This document shows positions 31,178 to 39,269 of a stretch of DNA of 39,512 bases, piece by piece. Made by a program: the position numbers and the translations under genes. The first letter of the stretch is position 1, and each line of letters starts with the position of its first letter. The notes under the pieces are model-generated. The model ran no database searches. It was not told where the DNA came from and was given only the letters and a program-made list of their open reading frames with translations. The stretch is from an uncultured Actinomycetes bacterium. GTDB lineage: Bacteria > Actinomycetota > Actinomycetes > Nanopelagicales > Nanopelagicaceae. Location of the stretch: NCBI GenBank assembly GCA_903832395.1, contig CAILBF010000061.1, positions 1-39,512 of the forward strand, read 5' to 3'.

Positions 31178-32023
31178 ATGTTGCGAATTGCGGTGCCCAA
31201 TAAAGGATCTTTAGCCGAAGCGTCAATATCGGTTTTGCAAGAGGCCGGTTACAAGCAGCGCAGTGATAGTCGTGATTTAGTTTTGGTCGATGCCGATAAT
31301 AATGTTGAGTTCTATTACTTGCGACCACGAGATATTGCAATCTATGTCGGATCAGGCGAACTAGAAGCTGGGATTACGGGCAGAGACTTGCTTATAGATT
31401 CAGGCGCAGATGCTAAAGAAGTATTGTCCTTAGATTTTGGTGGCTCTACTTTTCGCTTTGCGGGTCCAGTTGATCAGAATTTCACCGTCGCAGATATCGC
31501 TGGCAAGCGAGTTGCAACGGCATATCCCGGCTTAGTGAGCGCACACTTATCCGACCTAAAACTCACGGCCGAGGTTGTGCGACTCGATGGCGCAGTTGAA
31601 AGCAGCGTGCGTTTAGGCGTCGCGGATTTGATTGCCGATGTAGTGAGCACTGGAAATACGCTTCGACAAGCTGGGCTAAAGATTTTTGGCGAGCCAATTT
31701 TGACCAGTGAGGCGGTAGTAATTACTCGTCAAGGCGTTGAGGTTAGAAGCGAGCTTGAAGTGTTGATACGTAGATTGCAGGGAGTTGTCACTGCCCGCAA
31801 ATATGTTTTGCTCGACTACGACATTCCCTCTGCAACTGTTGAGGCGGCTTGCGCAATTACTCCAGGTTTAGAGTCACCAACCATCTCACCTCTCCAAAAA
31901 CCAGGTTGGGTCGCAGTACGCGCGATGGTCTTGCGCAAAGATACAAACCGAGTGATGGATGAACTATGGAATGTGGGAGCACGCGGGATACTAGTTACCG
32001 ATATTCACGCCTGCAGATTGTAA
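31178..32023 (+). CDS. hisG: ATP phosphoribosyltransferase (long form, HisG_L)
   Basis: First step of histidine synthesis: ATP + PRPP to PR-ATP (281 residues). N-terminal 'LRIAVPNKGSLAEASISVL' and 'YYLRPRDIAIYVGSGELEAG' then ITGRDLL form the substrate domains, and the PRPP-binding region is 'VADLIADVVSTGNTLRQAGL'. The length and the C-terminal ACT-like domain ('TPGLESPTISPL', 'VRAMV') indicate the long form that is inhibited by histidine and needs no HisZ. GAAGGA about 12 nt upstream is a loosely spaced ribosome binding site. Its stop lies 4 nt from the end of the convergent serB. Confidence 0.96.
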   Translation: MLRIAVPNKGSLAEASISVLQEAGYKQRSDSRDLVLVDADNNVEFYYLRPRDIAIYVGSGELEAGITGRDLLIDSGADAKEVLSLDFGGSTFRFAGPVDQNFTVADIAGKRVATAYPGLVSAHLSDLKLTAEVVRLDGAVESSVRLGVADLIADVVSTGNTLRQAGLKIFGEPILTSEAVVITRQGVEVRSELEVLIRRLQGVVTARKYVLLDYDIPSATVEAACAITPGLESPTISPLQKPGWVAVRAMVLRKDTNRVMDELWNVGARGILVTDIHACRL

Positions 32024-32027
32024 AAAA

Positions 32028-33218
32028 CTAGTTAGTTTCCGAATCAATTGCTTCGCGAGGTATTCCGAGTAGATAGAGAACTGAATCAAGGTATGGGGCG
32101 CTCACACTGCTATCTGCGGCCGCTTTGACTGCTGGTTTTGCATTGAAGGCAATTCCTAAGCCAGCCGCTGCGATCATATCTAGATCATTTGCACCATCTC
32201 CGATGGCTACAGTCTGCGAAATACTTATCGACTCCTCGGCCGCGAACTCATGAAGTGCTTGTGCTTTGGCCGCTCTATCGATAATTGGACCCAAGACTTC
32301 GCCCGTAAGTTCACCATTGTGAATGCCTAATTTATTGGCCCGAAAACTCGTGATTTGGAGCTCGTTCATTAAGGGTGAAATTACATCGGTGAATCCTCCC
32401 GAAACCACAGTTACTACATGACCTAATCGATGCAACGTTTGAACCAAGGTTTTAGCACCAGGAGTGAGTGTGATTTCACTTTGAACTTCCTTGATAACGC
32501 TCTCCGGTAACCCTTTAAGTAGTAGCACACGCGCACGTAGCGATTGCTCAAAATCTAACTCACCGCGCATAGCCGACTCTGTTATTTCTTGCACAAGCTG
32601 GCCTTTGCCTGCCTTAGCGGCAAGTAAATCAATGACTTCTTGCTCAATTAAAGTTGAATCAACATCTAGTTGAATCAGTTTCTTACCAAATCGCAAATTC
32701 CCACTTGGTTGGATAGCAATATCAATGCCATGTGTGGCAGCTACAACCGACAGGGATGCACTTAAAGCCTCTTGTTTCGCACCGGATACGAGAAACTCTA
32801 TAGCCGTTACTGGAGTTGATGCAGTTCGAGTGACACCTTCAATATTTCCATCGGCCTCGGCAATTGCCCCAGCAACGTTAGCGACCGCCTCGGGCAATAG
32901 TTTCGTGGTCAAAACTACGACGTGCAACAATCCTGCTTTAGTTGAGATGCTAGAAGTATTCGTCTGGGCATAGAGAGTTGCGATATCAACATCAAGTCTG
33001 GTGGCACAAGCTTGTAGATCGTCTTCAATCGCCTTTTCATGAGCGGGATTCAAAGCGATGAGTACGGTCAAAATTAATCGATTACTTATAACCACCTGCT
33101 CAATATCTATAATTGAGATTGAAAACGGAGCCAACGTATCAAATAGTTCTTGCGTAATCCCTGGCTTATCGACTCCGCTGAGCAGAATCAGACCAGTGAA
33201 CTGCTCAATTGTGCTCAT
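32028..33218 (-). CDS. serB: Phosphoserine phosphatase with tandem ACT domains
   Basis: Final step of serine synthesis (396 residues from the chosen ATG). Two N-terminal ACT-type regulatory domains (about 8-85 and 95-170, the first starting 'LILLSGVDKPGITQELF') precede a HAD phosphatase domain. That domain has the nucleophile and acid in 'QLDVDSTLIEQEVIDLLA' (Asp185, Asp187), 'VVTVVSGGFTDVI' (motif II) and 'AIGDGANDLDMIAAAG' (motif III/IV). The layout resembles mycobacterial SerB2. An in-frame GTG at 33245 would add nine residues; neither start has a good ribosome binding site. It is divergent from the ABC ATPase gene. Confidence 0.93.
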   Translation of the reverse strand: MSTIEQFTGLILLSGVDKPGITQELFDTLAPFSISIIDIEQVVISNRLILTVLIALNPAHEKAIEDDLQACATRLDVDIATLYAQTNTSSISTKAGLLHVVVLTTKLLPEAVANVAGAIAEADGNIEGVTRTASTPVTAIEFLVSGAKQEALSASLSVVAATHGIDIAIQPSGNLRFGKKLIQLDVDSTLIEQEVIDLLAAKAGKGQLVQEITESAMRGELDFEQSLRARVLLLKGLPESVIKEVQSEITLTPGAKTLVQTLHRLGHVVTVVSGGFTDVISPLMNELQITSFRANKLGIHNGELTGEVLGPIIDRAAKAQALHEFAAEESISISQTVAIGDGANDLDMIAAAGLGIAFNAKPAVKAAADSSVSAPYLDSVLYLLGIPREAIDSETN

Positions 33219-33304
33219 AATGGAGCCAAGGTTATCGCGAATCACGCCGGGCTAGATGCCAAAACCGCCTCCCAATGCTCTCTCACCGATTATCCTTTTC
33301 TTCT

Positions 33305-34096
33305 ATGGCCAGCGGATCTGTTTTAGAAGTTATGAATGTGTCGGTTCGACGCGGAGAAAAGATCATTCTGGGACCCATCAACTTCACAATAAATTCGGGG
33401 GAGCGTTGGGTCATCCTTGGGCCAAATGGTGCGGGAAAATCTACTTTGCTTCAGATTCTTGCAACCAAAATATTTCCAACTACCGGAACGGTTTTGATTT
33501 TAGAGAAGGAAATGGGTCGAGTAGATTTATTTGAACTGCGCACTCGAATTGGTCTATGTGGAGCGATTCTTGCCGAAGATATTCCGGCCGATGAATTAGT
33601 CAAAGATGTCGTTTTAACGGCGGCGTACGCAATTTTGGGTAGATGGAATGAAGCTTATGATCTTTGGGATGAATCTCGCGCGATGGCACTGCTGACAACC
33701 TTTGGCGTACGCGAGCTAGGTGATCGCCTATACGGAACGCTAAGCGAAGGAGAGCGAAAGCGAGTACAGATCGCTCGTGCGCTAATGACCGATCCTGAAC
33801 TTCTATTGTTGGATGAACCAGCGGCGGGCTTAGATGTTGGTGGCCGAGAAGATTTGTTGCGCAGGTTTGCTGACTTTTCATTGGATGCGACTGCACCTGC
33901 AACGGTTTTAGTTACACACCACATTGAAGAGATTCCGGTCGGTACGACTCATGCGCTCCTGTTAAAAAACGGAATCATTGCTGTATCTGGTCCCGCCGAG
34001 CAGGTCATCACGAGTGAACATATCTCAGCTATATTCGATACGCCTATCGAAGTTAGTTCGGTAAATGGCCGATTCTCAGCGCGAGCTTGGATGTAG
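33305..34096 (+). CDS. ABC transporter ATP-binding protein
   Basis: Stand-alone ABC ATPase of 263 residues. Walker A GPNGAGKST is at 39-47, the signature reads 'LSEGERKRVQIARAL', Walker B 'LLLLDEPAAGLD', and the H-loop is in 'VLVTHHIEEI'. The frame opens at 33275, but the N-terminal 'MASGSVLEVMNVSVRRGE' at 33305 is typical of this actinobacterial family. A TATCCT hexamer 8 nt upstream may be the -10. No permease or binding protein gene is adjacent, so the transported substrate cannot be told; it may not be a transporter component at all. ung follows directly. Confidence 0.88.
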   Translation: MASGSVLEVMNVSVRRGEKIILGPINFTINSGERWVILGPNGAGKSTLLQILATKIFPTTGTVLILEKEMGRVDLFELRTRIGLCGAILAEDIPADELVKDVVLTAAYAILGRWNEAYDLWDESRAMALLTTFGVRELGDRLYGTLSEGERKRVQIARALMTDPELLLLDEPAAGLDVGGREDLLRRFADFSLDATAPATVLVTHHIEEIPVGTTHALLLKNGIIAVSGPAEQVITSEHISAIFDTPIEVSSVNGRFSARAWM

Positions 34097-34097
34097 C

Positions 34098-34736
34098 GTG
34101 AGTTTGTTCGACCAGTTACATCCAGAGTGGAAAGTCGCACTCAATCACTTGCACGATGCTTTAAATCTTATAGATTCGCAGCTTGATCCATCGACTCTGG
34201 CCCCTGACTATGACAATGTTATGCGTGCATTAACTACACCCATTGATTCAATTCGAGTGGTGATTTTTGGTCAGGATCCATATCCGACACCGGGTTATGC
34301 AAATGGGTTGGCCTTTTCAGTTAAACCAGAGATTTCAAAACTTCCGGCATCGCTTAAGAATATTTTTACAGAGTTAGAAAGTGACCTTGGTGGGCCAATG
34401 AGTACGAACGGTGATTTAACCAGATGGGCTAATCAAGGTGTTTTGCTGCAGAATCGCATCTTAACGACCCAATCTGGTGCAACTATGAGCCACAAAAATT
34501 TAGGATGGCAGAAGTTTACCGATGAAGTAGCCAGAGTATTGGGGAGTAGATCGGTCATTGCAATTCTCTGGGGTAAAAACGCGCAGGAACTAGAGCTTTA
34601 TTTCAAAGCTGAACTCGTAATTACATCACCACATCCGAGTCCACTCTCTGCTTATCGTGGATTTTTCGGTTCTAAGCCATTTTCGAGAGTTAATGCAATC
34701 TTAGTTGCACAAGGTCAATCGCCCATTAGTTGGTAG
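34098..34736 (+). CDS. ung: Uracil-DNA glycosylase
   Basis: Removes uracil from DNA in base-excision repair (212 residues, family 1). Catalytic Asp60 is in 'VVIFGQDPYPTPGYANGLAF', 'GVLLQNRILTTQ' (the usual LLLN position) lies mid-protein, and the leucine-loop 'SPHPSPLSAYRGFFGSKPF' carries His179. I prefer the GTG start two bases after the upstream stop ('MSLFDQLHPEWKVAL'); an in-frame ATG at 34065 inside the ABC gene would add 11 residues. A strong terminator follows. Confidence 0.95.
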   Translation: MSLFDQLHPEWKVALNHLHDALNLIDSQLDPSTLAPDYDNVMRALTTPIDSIRVVIFGQDPYPTPGYANGLAFSVKPEISKLPASLKNIFTELESDLGGPMSTNGDLTRWANQGVLLQNRILTTQSGATMSHKNLGWQKFTDEVARVLGSRSVIAILWGKNAQELELYFKAELVITSPHPSPLSAYRGFFGSKPFSRVNAILVAQGQSPISW

Positions 34737-34741
34737 TTACA

Positions 34742-34779
34742 TAGGAAAGCCCCGCAGATTTCTCTGCGGGGCTTTCCTA
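34742..34779. terminator. Bidirectional intrinsic terminator
   Basis: A perfect 16-bp inverted repeat (34742-34757 with 34764-34779, loop ATTTCT), core GCCCCGCAG/CTGCGGGGC. A-rich and T-rich arms (GGAAAG/CTTTCC) flank the GC core. It lies between the convergent ung and purine permease genes and can stop transcription from both sides. It is the only strong terminator hairpin I find in the window. Confidence 0.85.
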
Positions 34780-34794
34780 CTTTAGAGGTTTTAG

Positions 34795-36234
34795 TTACCC
34801 AATCCACCCACTAATAGGTGCTGAGAGGAAGTAGATAACGAAGAGCGCAGAGACCAGTAGAAGCAAAGGATGAACATCCTTGCGACGACCCTGAGCAAAT
34901 CGAATCACTACGTGTGAAACAAAGCCTGCACCGATTCCAACTGAGATGCTGTAAGTAAATGGCATCAAGATGATCGTAAGGAAAGCCGGAATAGCAATTC
35001 CCAAATCGGTCCAATCAATGTCTTTCACTTGTGTCATCATCAAGAATCCCACGATAACCAACGCTGGAGTAGCGGCCTCATATGGAATAATTGCGACAAG
35101 AGGAGATAGGAAGATTGTTAACAAGAAACAGATGCCCGTTACAACTGAGGCAAGACCTGTTCGGGCTCCCTCACCTACACCTGATGCCGATTCAATATAT
35201 GAAGTATTGGATGAGATTCCTGCGGCGCCACCTGCAGCTGCAGCAATTGAGTCAACAAGCAAAATCTTCTCAATGTTTGGAACAGTTCCGTCAGCACCAA
35301 TTAAGCCTGCTTCGTGACCAATAGCTGTCACAGTGCCTACTGTGTCAAAGAAATCCGACAGAAGTAGCGTGAAAACTAGAAGAATTCCCGAAACAAGCGA
35401 GATTCGACTGAAAGAACCGAGCAAGCTGAAATGTCCCAATAAGGAAAAGTCAGGGGTTGAAGTAATCGATGTTGGGAGTTTAGGAATATTTAAACCCCAG
35501 CCCTTTGGATTGCTTTCGGTTGGTGAGATGAAACTTGGGCCAATCTTAAATGCGGCCTCAAGAATAATCGCCAAAACGGTTGCTGCAACGATACCAATAA
35601 GTAGCGCACCCTTAGTTTTCTTAACCATCAAGATGGCGATTAAGAGTAAACCGAAGATGAATACAATGATTGGCCAACCCGTTAGATTTCCACCATCACC
35701 AAGTTGAACTGGAACTGGTCCAGTACCGGTACGACGCACGAAACCTGAATCCACCAAACCGATTAGAGCGATGAATAGACCAATTCCGACAGAAATTGCG
35801 TATTTCAATTGCTGTGGTACTGCCCTAAACACGGCGGTACGAAAACCGGTAAGAACTAATACGGTAATGATTAAGCCCTCAAGAACGACAAGACCCATTG
35901 CATCGGCCCATGTCATTTTGGAAGCGATTCCATAAGCGACGAAAGTATTGAGACCAAGTCCTGTTGCTAGAGCTAATGGGAAATTACCAATGACTCCCAT
36001 AAGAATTGTGAGTACGCCCGCAACGAGAGCCGTTGTGGCGGCAATCAAGGGGAGATTTTGACCAAATGCAGAAAACCCTCCGAGGAATTTTTTATTGCTA
36101 TCGACTGCTCCACCGAGGATCAATGGATTTAGTGCAACGATATAAGCCATTGTGAAGAACGTGACGATTCCGCCTCGGACTTCACGACTTAGCGTTGACC
36201 CTCGCTCAGAGATTTTAAAATACGTATCGAGCAT
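34795..36234 (-). CDS. NCS2/AzgA-type purine nucleobase permease
   Basis: Polytopic membrane transporter (479 residues, about 12-14 hydrophobic segments). 'SREVRGGIVTFFTMAYIVAL' followed by NPLILGG, 'NTFVAYGIASKMTWADAMGL', 'DFFDTVGTVTAIGHEAGL' and 'SSNTSYIESASGVGEGARTG' are signatures of the AzgA-like guanine/hypoxanthine/adenine permeases of the NCS2 superfamily. A Shine-Dalgarno AAAGGGA sits 6 nt before the ATG. A roughly 80-nt structured leader precedes it. Purine uptake would complement the de novo pyrimidine genes here; the exact base is not determinable. Confidence 0.9.
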   Translation of the reverse strand: MLDTYFKISERGSTLSREVRGGIVTFFTMAYIVALNPLILGGAVDSNKKFLGGFSAFGQNLPLIAATTALVAGVLTILMGVIGNFPLALATGLGLNTFVAYGIASKMTWADAMGLVVLEGLIITVLVLTGFRTAVFRAVPQQLKYAISVGIGLFIALIGLVDSGFVRRTGTGPVPVQLGDGGNLTGWPIIVFIFGLLLIAILMVKKTKGALLIGIVAATVLAIILEAAFKIGPSFISPTESNPKGWGLNIPKLPTSITSTPDFSLLGHFSLLGSFSRISLVSGILLVFTLLLSDFFDTVGTVTAIGHEAGLIGADGTVPNIEKILLVDSIAAAAGGAAGISSNTSYIESASGVGEGARTGLASVVTGICFLLTIFLSPLVAIIPYEAATPALVIVGFLMMTQVKDIDWTDLGIAIPAFLTIILMPFTYSISVGIGAGFVSHVVIRFAQGRRKDVHPLLLLVSALFVIYFLSAPISGWIG

Positions 36235-36325
36235 GAATTATCCCTTTCTGTTGTGGTGATAGACCGGAGGAACTCCTTGCAGCCTGCACACGAGTACCAC
36301 CTGAGGGAAGATGGTTAAAAGGTTA
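36235..36325 (-). promoter_or_regulatory. Structured 5' leader of the purine permease gene (candidate riboswitch)
   Basis: Read on the minus strand, a TAACCT hexamer (36325-36320) could be the -10. The transcript then holds TCCCT (36307-36303), which can pair with the Shine-Dalgarno AGGGA (36245-36241). Inside is a 7-bp stem GGTGGTA (36301-36295) with TATCACC (36261-36255), one G-U, enclosing two short hairpins (TGCA-GGC-TGCA and GGAG-TTC-CTCC). It does not match the purine, PRPP, ZTP or guanidine consensus as I know them. Confidence 0.45.
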
Positions 36326-36332
36326 ACGCGTA

Positions 36333-36998
36333 CTAGTCAGTAAGTCGGGCTACAACACCAAGGGCGACGGCGATAGATTGACCAATCAATGCCGCAAAAA
36401 GCACGGTTCCAAGGCCAACTTTGCCCCCTAATAACGCCCCGAGGACCACAACGGTGACCTCGATACCCAAACGGACACGCCCAACTCTTATGCCGCTGCG
36501 CTGATGAATTGCCGTCATTAGGCCATCTCGAGGACCCGGTCCAAGGCCACACGTGATGTAGAGGCCTGTGGCTATGCCAATCATTCCGATGCCAAGAAGG
36601 CAGATGAATAATCCAAGGATGAAACTGTGCTGAAGCGGAACAAGATCAACACCAATTTGAATTGCTACGGCGATAATCACCAAATTAGAGAGCGTGCCGA
36701 AACCTGGCTTCTCTCGAAGCGGAATCCACGCAAGTAGAACGACTGCACTGATTGCAAAAGTCGACCAACCCATTGAAATGTTCAAATGTTTTGAGAGACC
36801 TTGCGCCAGCACTGACCAAGGACCATTTCCAATATTGCTTTGAATCACAAATGCATCGCCCAAGCCAAATATGAAAAGCCCTATAAAAAGAATAAGCACG
36901 CGAAGGGGTTTGATATCCCAGCGACCATTGCCGGTCCAAGGAGTCATCGGAACGGTGCGATGAGGCCGTAGAAACTCCATAATTGGATTAGTTGACAT
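36333..36998 (-). CDS. YczE/YitT-type integral membrane protein
   Basis: A 221-residue protein with about five to six hydrophobic segments. 'LFIFGLGDAFVIQSNIGNGP' with WSVLAQGL, and 'GLYITCGLGPGPRDGLMTAI' followed by HQRSGIRVGRVR, are characteristic of the YczE/YyaS/YitT group of membrane proteins, whose function is not established. The first ATG (MSTNPIMEF) is supported by a TAGACT hexamer exactly 6 nt upstream; a later ATG at residue 18 is possible. It is co-directional with the purine permease 98 nt downstream and divergent from the DUF554 gene. Confidence 0.8.
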   Translation of the reverse strand: MSTNPIMEFLRPHRTVPMTPWTGNGRWDIKPLRVLILFIGLFIFGLGDAFVIQSNIGNGPWSVLAQGLSKHLNISMGWSTFAISAVVLLAWIPLREKPGFGTLSNLVIIAVAIQIGVDLVPLQHSFILGLFICLLGIGMIGIATGLYITCGLGPGPRDGLMTAIHQRSGIRVGRVRLGIEVTVVVLGALLGGKVGLGTVLFAALIGQSIAVALGVVARLTD

Positions 36999-37004
36999 TC
37001 GTGG

Positions 37005-37010
37005 AGTCTA
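37005..37010 (-). promoter_or_regulatory. Putative leaderless -10 element (TAGACT) for the YczE-type gene
   Basis: On the minus strand TAGACT ends exactly 6 nt before the ATG at 36998, with CCACGA between and no ribosome binding site. It forms one half of a divergent pair with the element at 37056. Confidence 0.55.
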
Positions 37011-37055
37011 GTGGAAATGCTATGAACCCGCCTTGCTTCTAGATTTACTTCTGCG

Positions 37056-37061
37056 TAGCCT
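37056..37061 (+). promoter_or_regulatory. Putative leaderless -10 element (TAGCCT) for the DUF554 gene
   Basis: TAGCCT ends exactly 6 nt before the ATG at 37068, with GCTCTA between. A TTGCTT at 37033-37038 lies 17 bp upstream and is a plausible -35, making this the best-supported promoter of the group. Confidence 0.6.
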
Positions 37062-37067
37062 GCTCTA

Positions 37068-37802
37068 ATGTTTCCAGGAATTGGCACGCTCATTAACGTC
37101 GTCGGAATTATTTCCGGAGCATCCATTGGTGTAGTTATAGGCAATCGAATGGGCGTCAAGACGCGCACTTTGCTCACTGACGTGTTGGGCTTGGTTGCAC
37201 TCTTAGGTGCAGCCTCAGCGCTCATACCAATGTGGTCGCAGGGCTTTTCATCTGCATTTCCAAAAGGTTGGGCGCTTCTAGTTATTCTCGGCTCGCTTTT
37301 AATAGGTGGACTCATAGGTTCGGCACTTGATCTTGAATCACGCCTGGACTCATTCGGACAAAATCTTCGTAGACGGTTCAGGGCTTCGGAGGAGAGTCGT
37401 TTCGTTGAGGGTTTTGTTTCAGCTTCGTTGCTCTTTGCAATCGGCCCACTTGCAATTCTCGGATCTATTAGCGACGGAATGTCGAGTGGAATCGATCAAC
37501 TATTACTCAAAAGTACACTCGACTTTTTTGCTGCGATGGCCTTCGGAAGCTCTCTCGGTTGGGGCGTCGCGGTCTCTGCACTTGCCGTGGGTATTTATCA
37601 GGGGTTTTGGACAATCGCGGGGTTTTTTCTTGGCCAGATATTGAGTACGTACCAAATCGATGCCATGACTGTTGTTGGAGGCGTCATGCTTATTACCATA
37701 GGAATGAAGCTACTTAATATCAAAAACGTTGCAGTCGGAAATCTCTTGCCGGCCCTTGCGGTGGCACCGCTTTTAGCTTTAGCTGTACATAGTTTTCATT
37801 AG
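37068..37802 (+). CDS. DUF554 family membrane protein
   Basis: A 244-residue membrane protein with about six to seven hydrophobic segments. The start 'GTLINVVGIISGASIGVVIG' and the pattern 'EGFVSASLLFAIGPLAILGS' with 'DGMSSGIDQLLLKSTLDFFA' match the DUF554 (YdfK-like) family, which has no known function. The ATG has no ribosome binding site but a TAGCCT -10-like hexamer 6 nt upstream. A T-rich run (37801-37807) follows the stop without a clear hairpin. Divergent from the YczE-type gene. Confidence 0.85.
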   Translation: MFPGIGTLINVVGIISGASIGVVIGNRMGVKTRTLLTDVLGLVALLGAASALIPMWSQGFSSAFPKGWALLVILGSLLIGGLIGSALDLESRLDSFGQNLRRRFRASEESRFVEGFVSASLLFAIGPLAILGSISDGMSSGIDQLLLKSTLDFFAAMAFGSSLGWGVAVSALAVGIYQGFWTIAGFFLGQILSTYQIDAMTVVGGVMLITIGMKLLNIKNVAVGNLLPALAVAPLLALAVHSFH

Positions 37803-37841
37803 TTTTTTCCGGTTTTCGCTCACGAAGTGGGGGTAGGTGCA

Positions 37842-39269
37842 ATGGAGAGAAAACCTATGCGCCTTGGCGAAAATCGTGAGGAAGTTCTTGATTTTGCTAC
37901 CTCTATTACTAAAGCAGCTTGGAAATCTTTCGATCAAGCGCGTTTAATCGAACCAGTCATTGATTCGCAGAATGAAGCTCTCTTGTCTCAAACAGCGCCT
38001 GAGCTGGGTATTGATCCATTAATTGCGCTCAATGAAGCTAGCTCTCTCCTCAATCAATCTTTAGCGCATGCACGACCTAGATTCTTGGCTTACGTTGGAT
38101 CTAGTGGATTGGAGATCGGTGCCATTGCCGATTTACTCGCTGGCTCCTATGACATCAACATGGCCTTAGCCGCCGGCGCTGCGACGAGAGTTGAAAATCA
38201 AACCGTTCAGTGGGTATCAGAGTTTCTAGGTTACGAATGCGCCGGGGGATGGTTTACAAGTGGAGGGACAATCTCAAACATAAATGCCTTGGTTGCAGCT
38301 CGCGAGAATGCACTTCCGGGTTCCCGCATTCATGGGTTATCGAAAACTAAATCTGCGATGTACTGCTCGCAAGAGGTTCACTATTCAATCGTTCGTGCGG
38401 CGGAGTTGATGGGTTTAGGAAGTGCTTCGGTTCGCAAAGTGGCAATAGTTAGTGAAGGTCGTGGACTCAACCCGGTAGTTCTGGAGGAGTTAATATGTGC
38501 CGACATCGATGCAGGAGTTGTTCCGATTTGCGTTGTAGCAACGGCCGGTACAACTTTGACGGGTGCAATAGATCCGATTAATGACATTGCCGATATCTGC
38601 GAAAAATATGGAATTTGGTTGCATGTTGATGGTGCGTATGGTTTACCTGCAGCGTCGACATCGCGTGCACCGTTATTTGCTGGTTTGAACCGCGCCGACT
38701 CTGTAAGTGTCGATGCGCATAAATGGATGTATGTTCCTAAAGCGTGCAGTATTTTGATGATCAAGAAGCAAGCGCCCTTTGCTCGAGCCTTTGGTCATGA
38801 TGAGGCCTATATCCCGCATGATGAAGAGATTCTCAATCCAGTTGATATGACGCTTGAATACTCTCGACCTTTTAGAGCGCTCAAACTTTGGCTCGCAATG
38901 CGGGTTCACGGTATGAGTGAGTTCCGAGCTGCCCTGGAAGGTAATTTGGCCCAGGCGAACTACTGCTACGAAAAGGCGCGTGATTGCGGTGAGTTTGAAG
39001 TACTACCTTTTCATCCAGTTCTGAGCACAGTGCCAATTCGCCACATAGTTAAAGGCTGTCCCGATGTAGATGTTCATAATCGCGAACTTGCTCAAGCGAT
39101 AATGAACGACGGTTCATCCTATGTATCACCGGCAATTATCGATGGTCAGCAGTGGCTTCGCCCTTGTTTTACTAACATTCGTACCACATTGACAGATGTT
39201 GATGTTTTCCTCGAAAGCGCAATCGAACTTGGAATCGGTTTATGCCCAACCCATGGGACTGCTAACTAG
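37842..39269 (+). CDS. Group II PLP-dependent amino acid decarboxylase
   Basis: A fold-type I decarboxylase (475 residues) of the family that includes aromatic amino acid, glutamate and diaminobutyrate decarboxylases. 'HARPRFLAYVGSSGLEIGAI' near the start, cofactor-binding 'GWFTSGGTISNINALVAARE', 'HVDGAYGLPAA' with the pyridine-binding Asp, and the Schiff-base Lys294 in 'SVDAHKWMYVPKAC' are present. 'TLEYSRPFRALKLWLAMRVHG' resembles the AADC region 'GRRFRSLKMWFVFRMYG'. The substrate cannot be told. Starts at 37827 (GTG) or 37857 (ATG after GGAGAG) are possible. Its TAG stop shares CTAG with the convergent dehydrogenase gene. Confidence 0.88.
   Translation: MERKPMRLGENREEVLDFATSITKAAWKSFDQARLIEPVIDSQNEALLSQTAPELGIDPLIALNEASSLLNQSLAHARPRFLAYVGSSGLEIGAIADLLAGSYDINMALAAGAATRVENQTVQWVSEFLGYECAGGWFTSGGTISNINALVAARENALPGSRIHGLSKTKSAMYCSQEVHYSIVRAAELMGLGSASVRKVAIVSEGRGLNPVVLEELICADIDAGVVPICVVATAGTTLTGAIDPINDIADICEKYGIWLHVDGAYGLPAASTSRAPLFAGLNRADSVSVDAHKWMYVPKACSILMIKKQAPFARAFGHDEAYIPHDEEILNPVDMTLEYSRPFRALKLWLAMRVHGMSEFRAALEGNLAQANYCYEKARDCGEFEVLPFHPVLSTVPIRHIVKGCPDVDVHNRELAQAIMNDGSSYVSPAIIDGQQWLRPCFTNIRTTLTDVDVFLESAIELGIGLCPTHGTAN

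Noticed and set aside
32026..32033. AACTAGTT palindrome between hisG and serB as an operator or terminator
   Set aside because: Only 8 bp, it spans the serB stop codon and has no loop or T-run; likely chance.
34742..34779. Long perfect inverted repeat as a possible mobile-element end or REP-like repeat
   Set aside because: It occurs once in the window, sits exactly between convergent genes and has A/T-rich arms, which is the picture of a bidirectional terminator.
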